Positions 27,001 to 34,343 of a stretch of 64,000 bases of DNA are shown piece by piece. Each line of letters starts with the position of its first letter. Within the stretch, counting starts at the first letter, position 1. The position numbers were made by a program, and so were the translations under genes. The notes below the pieces were generated by a model. It was given only the letters and a program-made list of their open reading frames with translations. It was not told where the DNA came from and ran no database searches. The DNA lies in the NCBI GenBank assembly GCA_015060965.1, contig SUXN01000010.1, positions 1-64,000 on the forward strand, in the 5' to 3' direction. Source of the stretch: Bacteroidales bacterium (GTDB lineage: Bacteria; Bacteroidota; Bacteroidia; Bacteroidales; Bacteroidaceae).

Positions 27001-28001
27001 CTGTTGAGAGCGTTGACAGCGGTCTCGAGTTCAGTAGCAACTTTCTCAATTGCTGCTGTGTTTGCAGTAATTTCAGTCGCGTTAGCCTTAACATCCTCCT
27101 TTACTTTAGCAATCTCGCTTGCATTTGCGAAGATCATCTCTGTAGCATCGTCAAGCTGCTTCTGGAGGCCGTCCTGAACTGCGTCGATCTTGTCATTCAA
27201 CTCAATGTCTGCAGCCTCCAAAGCCTCGATTGATGCCAAGATAGAGTCAATTACTTTCTGAGTCTCCGCCTTGTAGTTCTCGAAGTCGTTCTTGTCCAAC
27301 TTTGTATTCTCAAGTTCCTCGATAGATGCGTTGATTGTCTCAATAGCTGCGTCAATCTCCTTATCCTTTGCCTCGAGTGCAGCAATCTTGCCGTTTACAG
27401 TAGCCTGGAACTCTGTGAATGTAGCAATGTGATTTGCAAAGTTCTTGTTCAAGGCCTCGATGTCTTCAGCATTCTTTGCAATCAAAGCCTTGAGGTCTGT
27501 ACCGAGAGTCTCCAACTCGCTCTTCAAATCAGCAAGTTCCTTAGCAAGTTCCTCGTCCTTCTTGTTGAGAGCCTCTACGTCAGCCTGCAACTCCTCAATA
27601 GCAGTGTTAGCTTCTGCGATTTTTTCCTCTGCAGCATTAATTTTCTCTGTAAGGTCGGCCTCAACGCCATTAATCTTGTTGTTGAGTTCGTCCTTAAGTG
27701 CAATGATAGCAGCATTCGCCTCATCAACAGCAGCCTGAAGCTTAGCATCAGCAGCGGTGAGAGCGTCAACGTCCTCCTTGTGTGCAGCTTTGATCTCTGT
27801 CTCCAAAGCGGCTTGAGCAGCTGTCAAATCGGCGACAGCTTTCTCAAGATCCAACTTGAGAGGGTCAATTTGGCCAGCGATGACCTGATCAATGCGGTCA
27901 TTAACATTCTTAATGTCCTCATCGTAATCAGTACATCCAACCACAGCAAAAGCAACTCCCATCAAAAGTGCTTTTGTGAAATTAAATAAATACTTTCTCA
28001 T
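24030..28001 (-). CDS. Very large coiled-coil surface lipoprotein
   Basis: The 1323-residue protein has a lipobox (VVGCTDYDEDI) followed by the acidic residues associated with surface export in Bacteroidota. Residues about 30-440 are a long, nearly uninterrupted heptad coiled coil, rich in Ala/Glu/Lys/Asp/Leu (EKINAAEEKIAEANTAIEEL; KVATELETAVNALNSKDTEL). After MNRVQSLVYIPTHSDGKATI comes about 880 residues of beta-rich sequence with few cysteines, probably a row of Ig-like modules (repeated NYNIEGD-, YTVVYNAMG-, YEIASVIATFEIKVKT-like strands). There is no catalytic motif. It resembles coiled-coil lipoproteins of gut Bacteroidales, possibly a rod that projects a binding region. It lies 68 bp after the OmpA-family gene and is probably cotranscribed. 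Confidence 0.8.
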   Translation of the reverse strand: MRKYLFNFTKALLMGVAFAVVGCTDYDEDIKNVNDRIDQVIAGQIDPLKLDLEKAVADLTAAQAALETEIKAAHKEDVDALTAADAKLQAAVDEANAAIIALKDELNNKINGVEADLTEKINAAEEKIAEANTAIEELQADVEALNKKDEELAKELADLKSELETLGTDLKALIAKNAEDIEALNKNFANHIATFTEFQATVNGKIAALEAKDKEIDAAIETINASIEELENTKLDKNDFENYKAETQKVIDSILASIEALEAADIELNDKIDAVQDGLQKQLDDATEMIFANASEIAKVKEDVKANATEITANTAAIEKVATELETAVNALNSKDTELEALIAALRTDVEENKTKIAALETKYAEMEKAFNEYKEYVAGELSAIKAKDADQDGRLQLSEDAIVELQKKDADIQAQIDAINEVIAAVKVDIKNLMNRVQSLVYIPTHSDGKATINYAIMKYNSTNEQGEAVENNIIIEAASELKYQVYPAECAQAIKSAWTLNNEALNFVLESVQVTRTENEADLNIVGVEADANGVLTLTVEARNLGDSFYNNETSWSTSLVLNYNIEGDATANLSSCYTNLAPQSEQKAALITAALFKGGKDITGSHDEKHEIEYTNRGNEELNIAKILEGHFVGYVLNGEAPVTWDAMAQKGYAITAPSFQYNVLAIDSTGTTAISLFDYFDYKNIYSPADAEATILEPNTEFEATALVQPIVRLTDKAIDVAVGTHLCYTVVYNAMGAELTASSDVYVAQDKATVTAAITDIVWNYNLDAAQDSLFYADAEYSYARTELPLEVINNELDNVDFNEIIGVATPIIKINGENNGAANGTVEINVNAEGNPVLNFTGFEWNKEYTIKAEYEIASVIATFEIKVKTIGRTNEPVVIKAADSVALYKNIKFNAFAENNPTEAMSLENIYTVLNEAYDLGTFAGKQTEFLNEVLVDNAYAAVANVEGKDDTQAIKKNITVKSGSYIDVNREEAKASIGFAYTTWNFVPTTVVYTKEMTLWYGQPVVLEYTVDFTMPEAGYNFMHNDLWVFVQGERYVSQVQGKYTASKTAIDLESFEVDNIDMDMAFNVVDKDGNVLLDNEELVAAGLTTEFSFVTEPKDAGIAMTDNVITYNGKDAEVYVNGKLFMNHDNGARIAIPTRFDNGEAYADYAVIKFDPLTDVTAHNGNIAITEVEKYEVKVLKYFDIFESRKGNNVATELNGMKIDLITEAGEWLIGDGANGWAADKTIQDMYGFLDKFVASYSDVDVKIPQQYKNAIKWNAEEGILTFDNTPNMLLKVPVEIEVTLNVDYTWAPVGGKKATAKITFYNPDTTTIE

Positions 28002-28069
28002 ACTTTAAAATGTTAAAAAAGGTTTGTAATTATTTTAAATTTTCTTTTTATAAATAATCAAACAGCCTC

Positions 28070-29251
28070 TTATTCCAATGTGCAAATTACAACACGGTTC
28101 TTAACGTTGTTTGCACCAAAAGGCTGAACAGTATCACCCTTGAAATCCAAAATAATCTTTTCCTCGGCAACTCCAGCCTTGATAAGATACTGTTTTACAT
28201 TGTTTGCGCGGTGTTCACTGAGCTTCATATTCGCTTTGTCGCTACCAGTCTCCTTGTCGGCATAGCCAACAATATGAGTAATGAAATTGTCATTGCTGTT
28301 CAACCAAGCAGCAAGGTCATCAAGTTTCTTTGCCTCGTCCTTACGTATCTTAGCTGAGTTTATAAGAAAGAATACATTCTCTGAGTTCTCCTCAATAAGA
28401 GCCTGATGCTGTCTCTTTGCTGCCTCTTCAGCCTCTTTTGCAGCCTTATCTGCTGCTAACTTTGCATGGCGCTCAGCCTCAGCCTTCTCAGCAGCTGCTT
28501 TTTCAGCAGCCTCCTTTGCCGCAGCTGCGGCAGCTTCCTTTGCCATCTGCTCCTTTCTCACCTTCTCGGCATAAGCTATTGAAGGACGTGTATTCTTGTT
28601 GATCTTGTAATTTATACCTGCCAAGAGTGCGAAATGCCAGTCAGGATTTCCTGCCTTCTTAGAATTGAAGTGGTCGGAAAGAATATTTGCGTTAGCCTCT
28701 ATACTGATAGAAAAACGCTCGCTGCAACGGAAATCACTACCGATACCAAGGCGGCCTGCAACAAAAGCCTTGCTGTCAGTCCAAAGATATCTCAAATCAT
28801 CACCGTTGTTCTTGATACCTGCGGCCTCGTCATTGTCGAAACCATAGAACAAGCCTGCTCCGGCAAAAGCGTAAGCGTTGGTAATACGCTTGTGGTTAAA
28901 TCCCCAAAAGAGTGATGAGACGTCTAACATAGCATCAACGTTACCTTGTATGAAATTAAATTCATACCCTTTACTTGCATAAGACGAATATCCCTTACCT
29001 GAAATACCGCCCACTCCAACTCGTACACCTAATGCGCTGTTGAATTTGTAAGAACCTGTCAGGTAGAAAGCAGGTGAAATTAAATCACCAAATCCTGTTT
29101 CTCCTAATGTATAAGTACCACCACCCTGCAATCCGATACTCCAATGTGGATTGAATTCTAAACTTTCGTCGCTTTTGCTTTGTTGAGCAAGGGCATTTCC
29201 CTCTGCCATAAATCCTAACAGCATAGCGACAATTAAACATTTGATTTTCAT
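28070..29251 (-). CDS. OmpA family outer-membrane protein
   Basis: The start at 29251 (MKIKCLIVAM) is chosen because it opens the signal peptide (cleavage near ALAQ); the longer frame reaches into the promoter. The 393-residue protein has an N-terminal beta barrel of about 220 residues (WSIGLQGGGTYTLGETGFGD; SIEANANILSDHF), an Ala/Glu/Lys-rich helical linker (about 235-290, EKAAAEKAEAERHAKLAADK) and a C-terminal OmpA peptidoglycan-binding domain: FFLINSAKIRKDEAKKLDDL, HIVGYADKETGSDKANMKLSEHRANNVKQYL. It anchors the outer membrane to the wall. It is the first gene of a two-gene unit with the coiled-coil lipoprotein, driven by a promoter overlapped by a palindrome. Confidence 0.88.
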   Translation of the reverse strand: MKIKCLIVAMLLGFMAEGNALAQQSKSDESLEFNPHWSIGLQGGGTYTLGETGFGDLISPAFYLTGSYKFNSALGVRVGVGGISGKGYSSYASKGYEFNFIQGNVDAMLDVSSLFWGFNHKRITNAYAFAGAGLFYGFDNDEAAGIKNNGDDLRYLWTDSKAFVAGRLGIGSDFRCSERFSISIEANANILSDHFNSKKAGNPDWHFALLAGINYKINKNTRPSIAYAEKVRKEQMAKEAAAAAAKEAAEKAAAEKAEAERHAKLAADKAAKEAEEAAKRQHQALIEENSENVFFLINSAKIRKDEAKKLDDLAAWLNSNDNFITHIVGYADKETGSDKANMKLSEHRANNVKQYLIKAGVAEEKIILDFKGDTVQPFGANNVKNRVVICTLE

Positions 29252-29396
29252 GATAATATAATGAATGGTTATATGTCTGGACGTTTGGACGCAAAAATGT
29301 TTAATGAACAAAACTAAAATCTACTAGTTTTAATAACCTTTTTAAGTTCTTCACTTTTATGGAAAAAATCGAAAACAAGTAAAAAATAAAACTAAA

Positions 29397-29414
29397 CGTA
29401 TCACATATGATACG
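29397..29414. promoter_or_regulatory. Palindromic operator candidate at the ompA start site
   Basis: CGTATCA-CATA-TGATACG is a perfect 7-bp inverted repeat around a 4-bp centre. It lies seven bases past the -7 box, at about +1 to +18 of the ompA transcript, and 62 bp before the divergent XRE gene, a typical repressor-site position. Confidence 0.6.
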
Positions 29415-29421
29415 CACGGTG

Positions 29422-29453
29422 CAAAGATATATACAAAACCTTGCATGAGCAAA
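29422..29453 (-). promoter_or_regulatory. Promoter of the OmpA/coiled-coil lipoprotein unit
   Basis: Minus strand: TTTG (29450-29453), 20-base spacer, TATCTTTG (29422-29429). It is a full match to the Bacteroidota consensus and implies a leader of about 165 bases. Confidence 0.7.
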
Positions 29454-29475
29454 TAATTTAGCAGAAAAATAATTT

Positions 29476-29691
29476 ATGTTGGACTATATCGTTGAAACTA
29501 AGGCGATTATGCAGAGAGTAAAGGAAAATCGCATAGCGCAGAAACTGTCGGTGCAGGAAGTTGCTTATCGTTGTAATATGGAACGTTCTAACTTAAGCAG
29601 ACTCGAAACAGGTAAGATAAATTTAACCATTAAAACTTTATGCCTTATTTGTAATGCCTTAAACATTAAACTCACTGATGTTGTGAAGTGA
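29476..29691 (+). CDS. Small XRE-type helix-turn-helix regulator
   Basis: The 71-residue protein is little more than one Cro/CI-type helix-turn-helix: IMQRVKENRIAQKLSVQEVAY, then RCNMERSNLSRLETGK with the recognition helix, and LCLICNALNIKLTDVV. No sensor domain is attached. It is divergent from the ompA unit, with a palindrome between them on the ompA promoter, so control of that promoter (and possibly of itself) is likely. XRE proteins bind as dimers to such inverted repeats. Confidence 0.85.
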   Translation: MLDYIVETKAIMQRVKENRIAQKLSVQEVAYRCNMERSNLSRLETGKINLTIKTLCLICNALNIKLTDVVK

Positions 29692-29926
29692 TGGAGGTGT
29701 AGTTTGTCGCTGGCTTTGAACTGTGTCGCCATTAGTCCCTGTCAATGGTATATTATTGATTTTCTCCTGTGCATTATGGAAACAGCCTGAATATTAAAAA
29801 CGTTTAAGAGTGACAAGGCTCCATAATAAAATATTTTTTAGGAATTATATAAGCTTCTCAATCAGCTTCTAAATATAATAAGGTATAGATTGCTTCCTGG
29901 AACGGGCTGCTTTAGACAATACAAAA

Positions 29927-29958
29927 GAGTGTGTCGGAATATTTATTCTGACACACTC
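29927..29958 (-). terminator. Terminator of tmRNA
   Basis: GAGTGTGTC (29927-29935) pairs with GACACACTC (29950-29958), followed on the minus strand by TTTTGT. The region 29692-29926 between the XRE gene and this hairpin shows no feature. Confidence 0.8.
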
Positions 29959-29964
29959 TCAATG

Positions 29965-30359
29965 TGGAGCTAGAGGGAGTCGAACCCTCGTCCAAACAGG
30001 GAAACCATATGCTTTCTACACGCTTAGTCATCGGTAAGGTTTTCGTGCACAGGCAAGACCGCGACCGCCAACCTGCGCCTTATCCTCTGAAATGTCGCCG
30101 TTGCATCGAGGCCTGCAACGGTTAGTCCCGATTTGCCTGCACCACCGGGTCGGATTACTTCGGAACAACAGTGTCCGGGTGATGTCTCGTCCCCGCACCT
30201 GGTGCAGGGATAAAGCTAATCTACTATACTTCGATTAAGCAGCAAGAGCGTAGTTATTGTTGCCAGATAAATTCTTGCGGGCTCAGATTATAGTGCGAAC
30301 CAACGAGGCACTGCGTGCTTACATACCTTTTCTACCCGCTGTCAAATCCAGATAGCCCC
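29965..30359 (-). ncRNA. ssrA: Transfer-messenger RNA
   Basis: The tRNA-like ends pair (5' GGGGCUA with 3' UAGCUCC, discriminator A), the 3' end has a T-arm with GGUUCGACUCC, and the middle holds the mRNA-like region. The tag frame reads GGC AAC AAT AAC TAC GCT CTT GCT GCT TAA, giving GNNNYALAA. Length is about 395 bases, normal for the order, and pseudoknot-type complementary segments are visible (for example GGGACGAG/GUGCAGG areas). The CCA is not encoded. It rescues stalled ribosomes with SmpB. Confidence 0.92.
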
Positions 30360-30374
30360 AGGTATTTGCGGGTG

Positions 30375-30405
30375 CAAAGATACTGCCATTTTTTTATTTC
30401 TGCAA
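30375..30405 (-). promoter_or_regulatory. Promoter of ssrA
   Basis: Minus strand: TTG (30403-30405), 20-base spacer, TATCTTTG (30375-30382), ending about 15 bases before the mature 5' end of tmRNA. Confidence 0.7.
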
Positions 30406-30487
30406 CGGCTTTATGTTTTTTTATCTTTTACCGCTCTCTGCAACTTGCTTATTCTTCGTTACATTATGGGCTTTTGAAGGAAAGTGT

Positions 30488-30495
30488 TACCTTTG
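30488..30495 (+). promoter_or_regulatory. -7 box of mntP (TACCTTTG)
   Basis: Match to TAnnTTTG about 22 bases before the chosen start codon, implying a very short leader. No convincing -33 box. Confidence 0.4.
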
Positions 30496-30516
30496 CAGAA
30501 ACATTCTCTTATGTAT

Positions 30517-31092
30517 ATGACCCACATCGAAATATGGCTCGTGGCCCTTGCTCTTGCAATGGACTGCTTTGCGGTGTCAATGGCAAGCGGAATAATCTTC
30601 AAAAGGGCTGTGCCAAGGCAGATGGTTGCCATGGTGCTGCTCTTCGGCCTGTTTCAGGCGCTCAATCCGCTTTTGGGCTGGCTCGGTGCGGAGCTTTTCC
30701 GTGAGTTGATAGAAAGCGTTGACCATTGGATTGCGTTCGCAATCTTGGGCTTTCTTGGGGTGCGTATGATTATTGACTCGTTCAAGGACGAAGAGGAGAA
30801 GAGATTCAATCCACGACGCTTCAAGGTTATCCTTACCTTGGCTGTGGCTACAAGTATCGATGCCCTTGCTGTGGGTATATCTTTTTCGTGCATGGGGTAC
30901 AGCTCGCTCCCGTCACTTATATATCCTCTTGTAGCCATCGGAATTGTGTCTTCTGCGATGACTGCATTGGGCCTTTTCCTCGGTGTCAGGTTCGGCAAGG
31001 CCTTTGCCGGGCGCTTGCGTGCCGAGCTGTGGGGTGGCATAATACTTATAGCTATAGGTGTGAAGGTGCTCATTGAGCATCTCTCGGTATAG
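30517..31092 (+). CDS. mntP: Putative manganese efflux pump MntP
   Basis: The start at 30517 (MTHIEIWLVAL) fits family length (191 residues) better than ATGs at 30484 or 30511. Six hydrophobic helices are visible, with the paired family motifs LAMDCFAVSMASG in helix 1 and VATSIDALAVGISFS in helix 4, whose aspartates carry Mn2+. A charged cytoplasmic loop (KDEEEKRFNPRRFK) separates the two halves. It exports manganese across the inner membrane. No mntP-type riboswitch is visible in the short upstream gap. Confidence 0.9.
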   Translation: MTHIEIWLVALALAMDCFAVSMASGIIFKRAVPRQMVAMVLLFGLFQALNPLLGWLGAELFRELIESVDHWIAFAILGFLGVRMIIDSFKDEEEKRFNPRRFKVILTLAVATSIDALAVGISFSCMGYSSLPSLIYPLVAIGIVSSAMTALGLFLGVRFGKAFAGRLRAELWGGIILIAIGVKVLIEHLSV

Positions 31093-31737
31093 TCATCCGT
31101 TATCCCTGTGCTCTCTGTCCCAGATTTCTTCAAGGCGCTTTTTCAGTTTTGCGGCATTGTCTATAATGGAGCGGAACTCTTCCAGCTGTGCTGCATTCGG
31201 CGATTCCGGAATCCATAGCTTCAGGTATCCTTCCCGGCCATATTTTTCGTGTATATGTGCCACTGCGCGTTCAATGTGTTTCTCTTTTGTCAGTGTGGGG
31301 TAGTGCGACATTCCGTACTGCACCGTGCGTGTCATTATTGTATCTGCATCTATGAGGCGGTCGGCTTCGGCAATAATCCTGCCGTATATGGTGCGTGGCT
31401 CATGGGTGTTCGATGCGCGGTGGTCCTCAACGGCGTCGGCGATTGTCTCTATCTGTTCCTGTGTAAAGAACTGTTTAAGTCTTTCATCTTCGCGTACAAT
31501 CCGGGCCGATGCCGTGTGGTGGTTGGCGCGTCCTTCGCATAATCCCAGGTCGTGATAGGCGGCAATAGTGTACACCATTGCTACGTCCACTTCGTAGAAC
31601 TTTGTCAGCTGTAAACTCTGTGACATTACTGCGAAAGCGTGTCTGCGGTCGTGTGCCTTATCAAAGTTCTCATAGAGTGGCATTATTTCATCTTCTATGA
31701 AGTTTATGAGTCCGGCAGTGAGGTTGTTATTGCTCAT
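31093..31737 (-). CDS. HD-domain phosphohydrolase
   Basis: A 214-residue cytoplasmic protein with the HD metal-binding pattern: DKAHDRRHAFAVM (His), YHDLGLCEG (His-Asp), DAVEDHRAS (His) and AEADRLIDADTI (Asp). Such proteins hydrolyse nucleotides or cyclic nucleotides; the substrate here is not predictable. It converges on mntP, with its stop next to that of mntP. Confidence 0.85.
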   Translation of the reverse strand: MSNNNLTAGLINFIEDEIMPLYENFDKAHDRRHAFAVMSQSLQLTKFYEVDVAMVYTIAAYHDLGLCEGRANHHTASARIVREDERLKQFFTQEQIETIADAVEDHRASNTHEPRTIYGRIIAEADRLIDADTIMTRTVQYGMSHYPTLTKEKHIERAVAHIHEKYGREGYLKLWIPESPNAAQLEEFRSIIDNAAKLKKRLEEIWDREHRDNG

Positions 31738-31752
31738 GGGTGTAAAAATAGA

Positions 31753-31868
31753 GGCTGACTAAAAAGGCTCTTTTGTTGTTACGCTTGCCCGAAAAATACT
31801 CATTTACGTTTAGTAAACTGCGTTTTTTCGGGCTTCGCAAGCCTAAAAATAGCTCTTTTTATTCAACC
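31753..31868. repeat. Inverted-repeat element, family 1, second copy
   Basis: Ends GGCTGACTAAAAAG and CTTTTTATTCAACC are inverted and match those at 19223-19413. The interior contains a further palindrome (GTTTAGTAAAC) and CCCGAAAAA/TTTTTTCGGG arms. Confidence 0.6.
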
Positions 31869-31925
31869 CCCCAACAAATATGGGTGCCCCAAAAGTGAAA
31901 TGGGGCACCCTGTAATCAGTATGGT

Positions 31926-33461
31926 TTATCGTGCGTAGTTGATTGCTCGTGTCTCGCGGATGACGGTGATTTTCACCTGTCCAGGGTATGTCATCTCGTC
32001 CTGAATCTTCTTTGCAATCTCGCCCGACAACTGCTCTGTCTGCTTGTCGTCAATCTTGTCGGCACCGACAATCACGCGCAACTCGCGTCCTGCCTGGATA
32101 GCGTATGTCTTTGTCACGCCGGGGTAAGACATTGCCAGCTGCTCAAGGTCGTGCAGGCGCTTGATGTATGCCTCTACAATCTCACGGCGAGCACCGGGAC
32201 GTGCACCTGAAATGGCGTCGCACACCTGTACGATAGGTGCTATAAGGCTTGTCATCTCAACCTCGTCGTGGTGAGCACCGATGGCGTTGCATATATCCGG
32301 TTTCTCCTTGTACTTCTCGGCAATCTTCATACCATACTCTGCGTGTGGAAGTTCTGTCTCCTCGTCGGGTACCTTGCCTATGTCGTGCAGGAGTCCGGCG
32401 CGTTTTGCCTTCTTGGGGTTCAAACCGAGCTCGGCAGCCATTACGGCACAAAGGTTGGCTGTCTCGCGTGCGTGCTGCAGCAGGTTCTGTCCGTATGATG
32501 AACGGTACTTCATCTTACCGATGATACGTATGAGTTCGGGGTGCATACCGTGGATACCAAGATCGATTGTAGTGCGCTTGCCGGTCTCGATAATCTCTTC
32601 CTCGATCTGTTTCTTTACCTTTGCCACAACCTCCTCAATGCGTGCCGGGTGAATGCGTCCGTCGGCAACGAGCTGATGCAGTGCAAGGCGTGCAATCTCA
32701 CGACGTACAGGGTCGAATGCGCTCAGCACGATAGCCTCTGGAGTGTCGTCAACCACAATCTCTACACCTGTAGCGGCCTCAAGTGCACGGATGTTGCGTC
32801 CCTCACGGCCGATGATACGACCCTTCATCTCGTCGTTGTCAATGTGGAATACAGTAACCGAGTTCTCGATTGCAGTCTCTGTAGCAACGCGCTGGATAGT
32901 CTGGATTACAATCTTCTTTGCCTCCTTGTTAGCTGTCATCTTCGCATCGTCGATGATGTCGTTGATGTAGGATGCAGCCTGGGACTTTGCCTCCTCCTTC
33001 AGTGACTCTACAAGGCGCTCCTTTGCCTCCTCGGCCGAGAGGCCGCTGATGGCCTCAAGTTTCTCGCGCTCCTGTGCATGGAGTTTGTCAAGCTCCTCCT
33101 GACGGCGCTCGAGAACGCCCTTCTGCGCCTCCAGGTTCTCCTTGAATGTGTCGAGCTCGTTCTTGCGGCGCTGCAAATCCTCGTTACGCTGGTTGAACTG
33201 TACCTCGCGCTGTTTAAGGTGATGCTCAGCCTGCTGGATCTTGTTGTTGCGCTGCGAAATCTCTTTCTCAAGCTCAGCCTTCTTGTTAAGGAACTTCTCC
33301 TTTACTTCCAGCAGTTTGTTCTTCTTGATTACTTCGGCCTCCTTGTGCGCGTCATCGATTATGCGCTGACGTTTTGCCTTGAGTCCGAACTTGTTTATCA
33401 GATATTGGCAAATGAACCCTATCGCGGCTCCTGCTGCCAATCCAATGATTAATGTTACCAT
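31926..33461 (-). CDS. rny: Ribonuclease Y
   Basis: The 511-residue endoribonuclease begins with a membrane anchor ([20 protein letters not shown]), then a long coiled coil (30-200), a KH domain ([28 protein letters not shown]), and an HD domain ([32 protein letters not shown]) with the catalytic histidine-aspartate pair. It starts mRNA decay at the membrane. Length and order of domains are normal. It follows zapA and a structured RNA candidate. Confidence 0.95.
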   Translation of the reverse strand: MVTLIIGLAAGAAIGFICQYLINKFGLKAKRQRIIDDAHKEAEVIKKNKLLEVKEKFLNKKAELEKEISQRNNKIQQAEHHLKQREVQFNQRNEDLQRRKNELDTFKENLEAQKGVLERRQEELDKLHAQEREKLEAISGLSAEEAKERLVESLKEEAKSQAASYINDIIDDAKMTANKEAKKIVIQTIQRVATETAIENSVTVFHIDNDEMKGRIIGREGRNIRALEAATGVEIVVDDTPEAIVLSAFDPVRREIARLALHQLVADGRIHPARIEEVVAKVKKQIEEEIIETGKRTTIDLGIHGMHPELIRIIGKMKYRSSYGQNLLQHARETANLCAVMAAELGLNPKKAKRAGLLHDIGKVPDEETELPHAEYGMKIAEKYKEKPDICNAIGAHHDEVEMTSLIAPIVQVCDAISGARPGARREIVEAYIKRLHDLEQLAMSYPGVTKTYAIQAGRELRVIVGADKIDDKQTEQLSGEIAKKIQDEMTYPGQVKITVIRETRAINYAR

Positions 33462-33483
33462 AAGTTATAAGTTTATATATATA

Positions 33484-33556
33484 ATAAAACGCACCGCCAT
33501 ATTCGCGGCCGTACACCATTTGTGCCGGCTTTCAAGAATATTGCAATGCGTGAAAC
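33484..33556 (-). ncRNA. Structured RNA candidate between zapA and rny, possibly 6S RNA
   Basis: On the minus strand CGCATTGCAATATTC (33536-33550) pairs with GAATATGGCGGTGCG (33490-33504) at 14 of 15 positions (two G-U), enclosing an inner hairpin GCCGGCAC/GTGTACGGC with unpaired bases on both sides. A U-rich stretch follows. A long rod with an internal opening and a position beside zapA recall 6S RNA; the ends are not certain. Alternatives: an attenuator or a strong processing site ahead of rny. Confidence 0.45.
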
Positions 33557-33574
33557 TGCTGTGTAGGACAGGAA

Positions 33575-33871
33575 TTACTTCTTTTCCTTCAGCGCGCTGT
33601 CTATCAGACGTGTGAGTTCGTTTACCTTATGCATAACCTCGGCAGAACCTACCTCGTCGTTATGCTTTATAAGGTCAAATGCTATGTCAAGGGCCACCAT
33701 TGTCATGACTCTCACCCCACCTTCGCCCATAAACAGGTCTTTGTATATTGACAGCTTGTCGCTTACTATGTGAGCCGCCTTGCGGTAGTATGGCTCCTCG
33801 CTCGCCTTCACGGTAAGCGGATACGACGTGCCGTCTATTATAAGGTTAATTCCAAGTTCTCTATCTTCCAT
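33575..33871 (-). CDS. zapA: Cell division protein ZapA
   Basis: The ATG at 33871 (MEDRELGINL) is preferred to an upstream TTG. The 98-residue protein has the ZapA N-terminal domain (INLIIDGTSYPLTVKASEEPYYRKAAHIVSDKL) and a C-terminal coiled coil with MVALDIAFDLIK. It bundles FtsZ filaments at the division ring. It is followed by the RNA candidate and rny, and preceded by a coiled-coil gene, the usual order in Bacteroidales. Confidence 0.85.
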   Translation of the reverse strand: MEDRELGINLIIDGTSYPLTVKASEEPYYRKAAHIVSDKLSIYKDLFMGEGGVRVMTMVALDIAFDLIKHNDEVGSAEVMHKVNELTRLIDSALKEKK

Positions 33872-33891
33872 TTGCAAAGCCTACTGTGTAG

Positions 33892-34185
33892 TTATTTTTT
33901 TAGCGACTCGATGCAACGGTCGATTTCACGCACCAGCCTCGATATCCTCTCCTTAGTTTCGTCTATTCCTTCATTGCTAAGGGTGATTATCCTGGCCTGT
34001 TTCAAATCGTTGTAACTCTTCTCGAGTGCCGAACAGCGCAACTGCAGTTCTTTGAGGGAGTTCTCTTTCTCCTCAAGTGTGCGTGACAACTCCTTGACAG
34101 CCCCCTCCTTTTGGGTGTATTCGTAAACCAAGCGGTGGAGCTTCGCCTCGAAGGTTGCCATTATTGTTCTGTCATTCTCGGTCAT
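33892..34185 (-). CDS. Small coiled-coil protein upstream of zapA
   Basis: The ATG at 34185 (MTENDRTIMATFEAKLHRL) is chosen over a TTG at 34206. The 97-residue product is one heptad coiled coil (EYTQKEGAVKELSRTLEEKENSLKELQLR) with a basic/acidic C-terminal helix (RLVREIDRCIESLKK). It is always next to zapA in my experience of this order, so a division-ring (ZapB-like) role is plausible but unproven. Confidence 0.7.
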   Translation of the reverse strand: MTENDRTIMATFEAKLHRLVYEYTQKEGAVKELSRTLEEKENSLKELQLRCSALEKSYNDLKQARIITLSNEGIDETKERISRLVREIDRCIESLKK

Positions 34186-34343
34186 ATTACAGCAATCTGT
34201 CCGCAAACATACCGTAAGTGTGGTATTTCTGCGATTTCTCGCAAATATAAAAGAATTTTGCGACTTGTGAAAGATTTACATCAAAATTTACATGATTGTC
34301 CGGAAATTTCTCTTTTCAACGGAGTTCCCCGCCGGTTGGTGGA

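Noticed and set aside
24906..27989. Several plus-strand frames opposite the coiled-coil lipoprotein gene
   Set aside because: Leu/Ser-rich products mirror the Glu/Lys/Ala codons of the coiled coil on the other strand.
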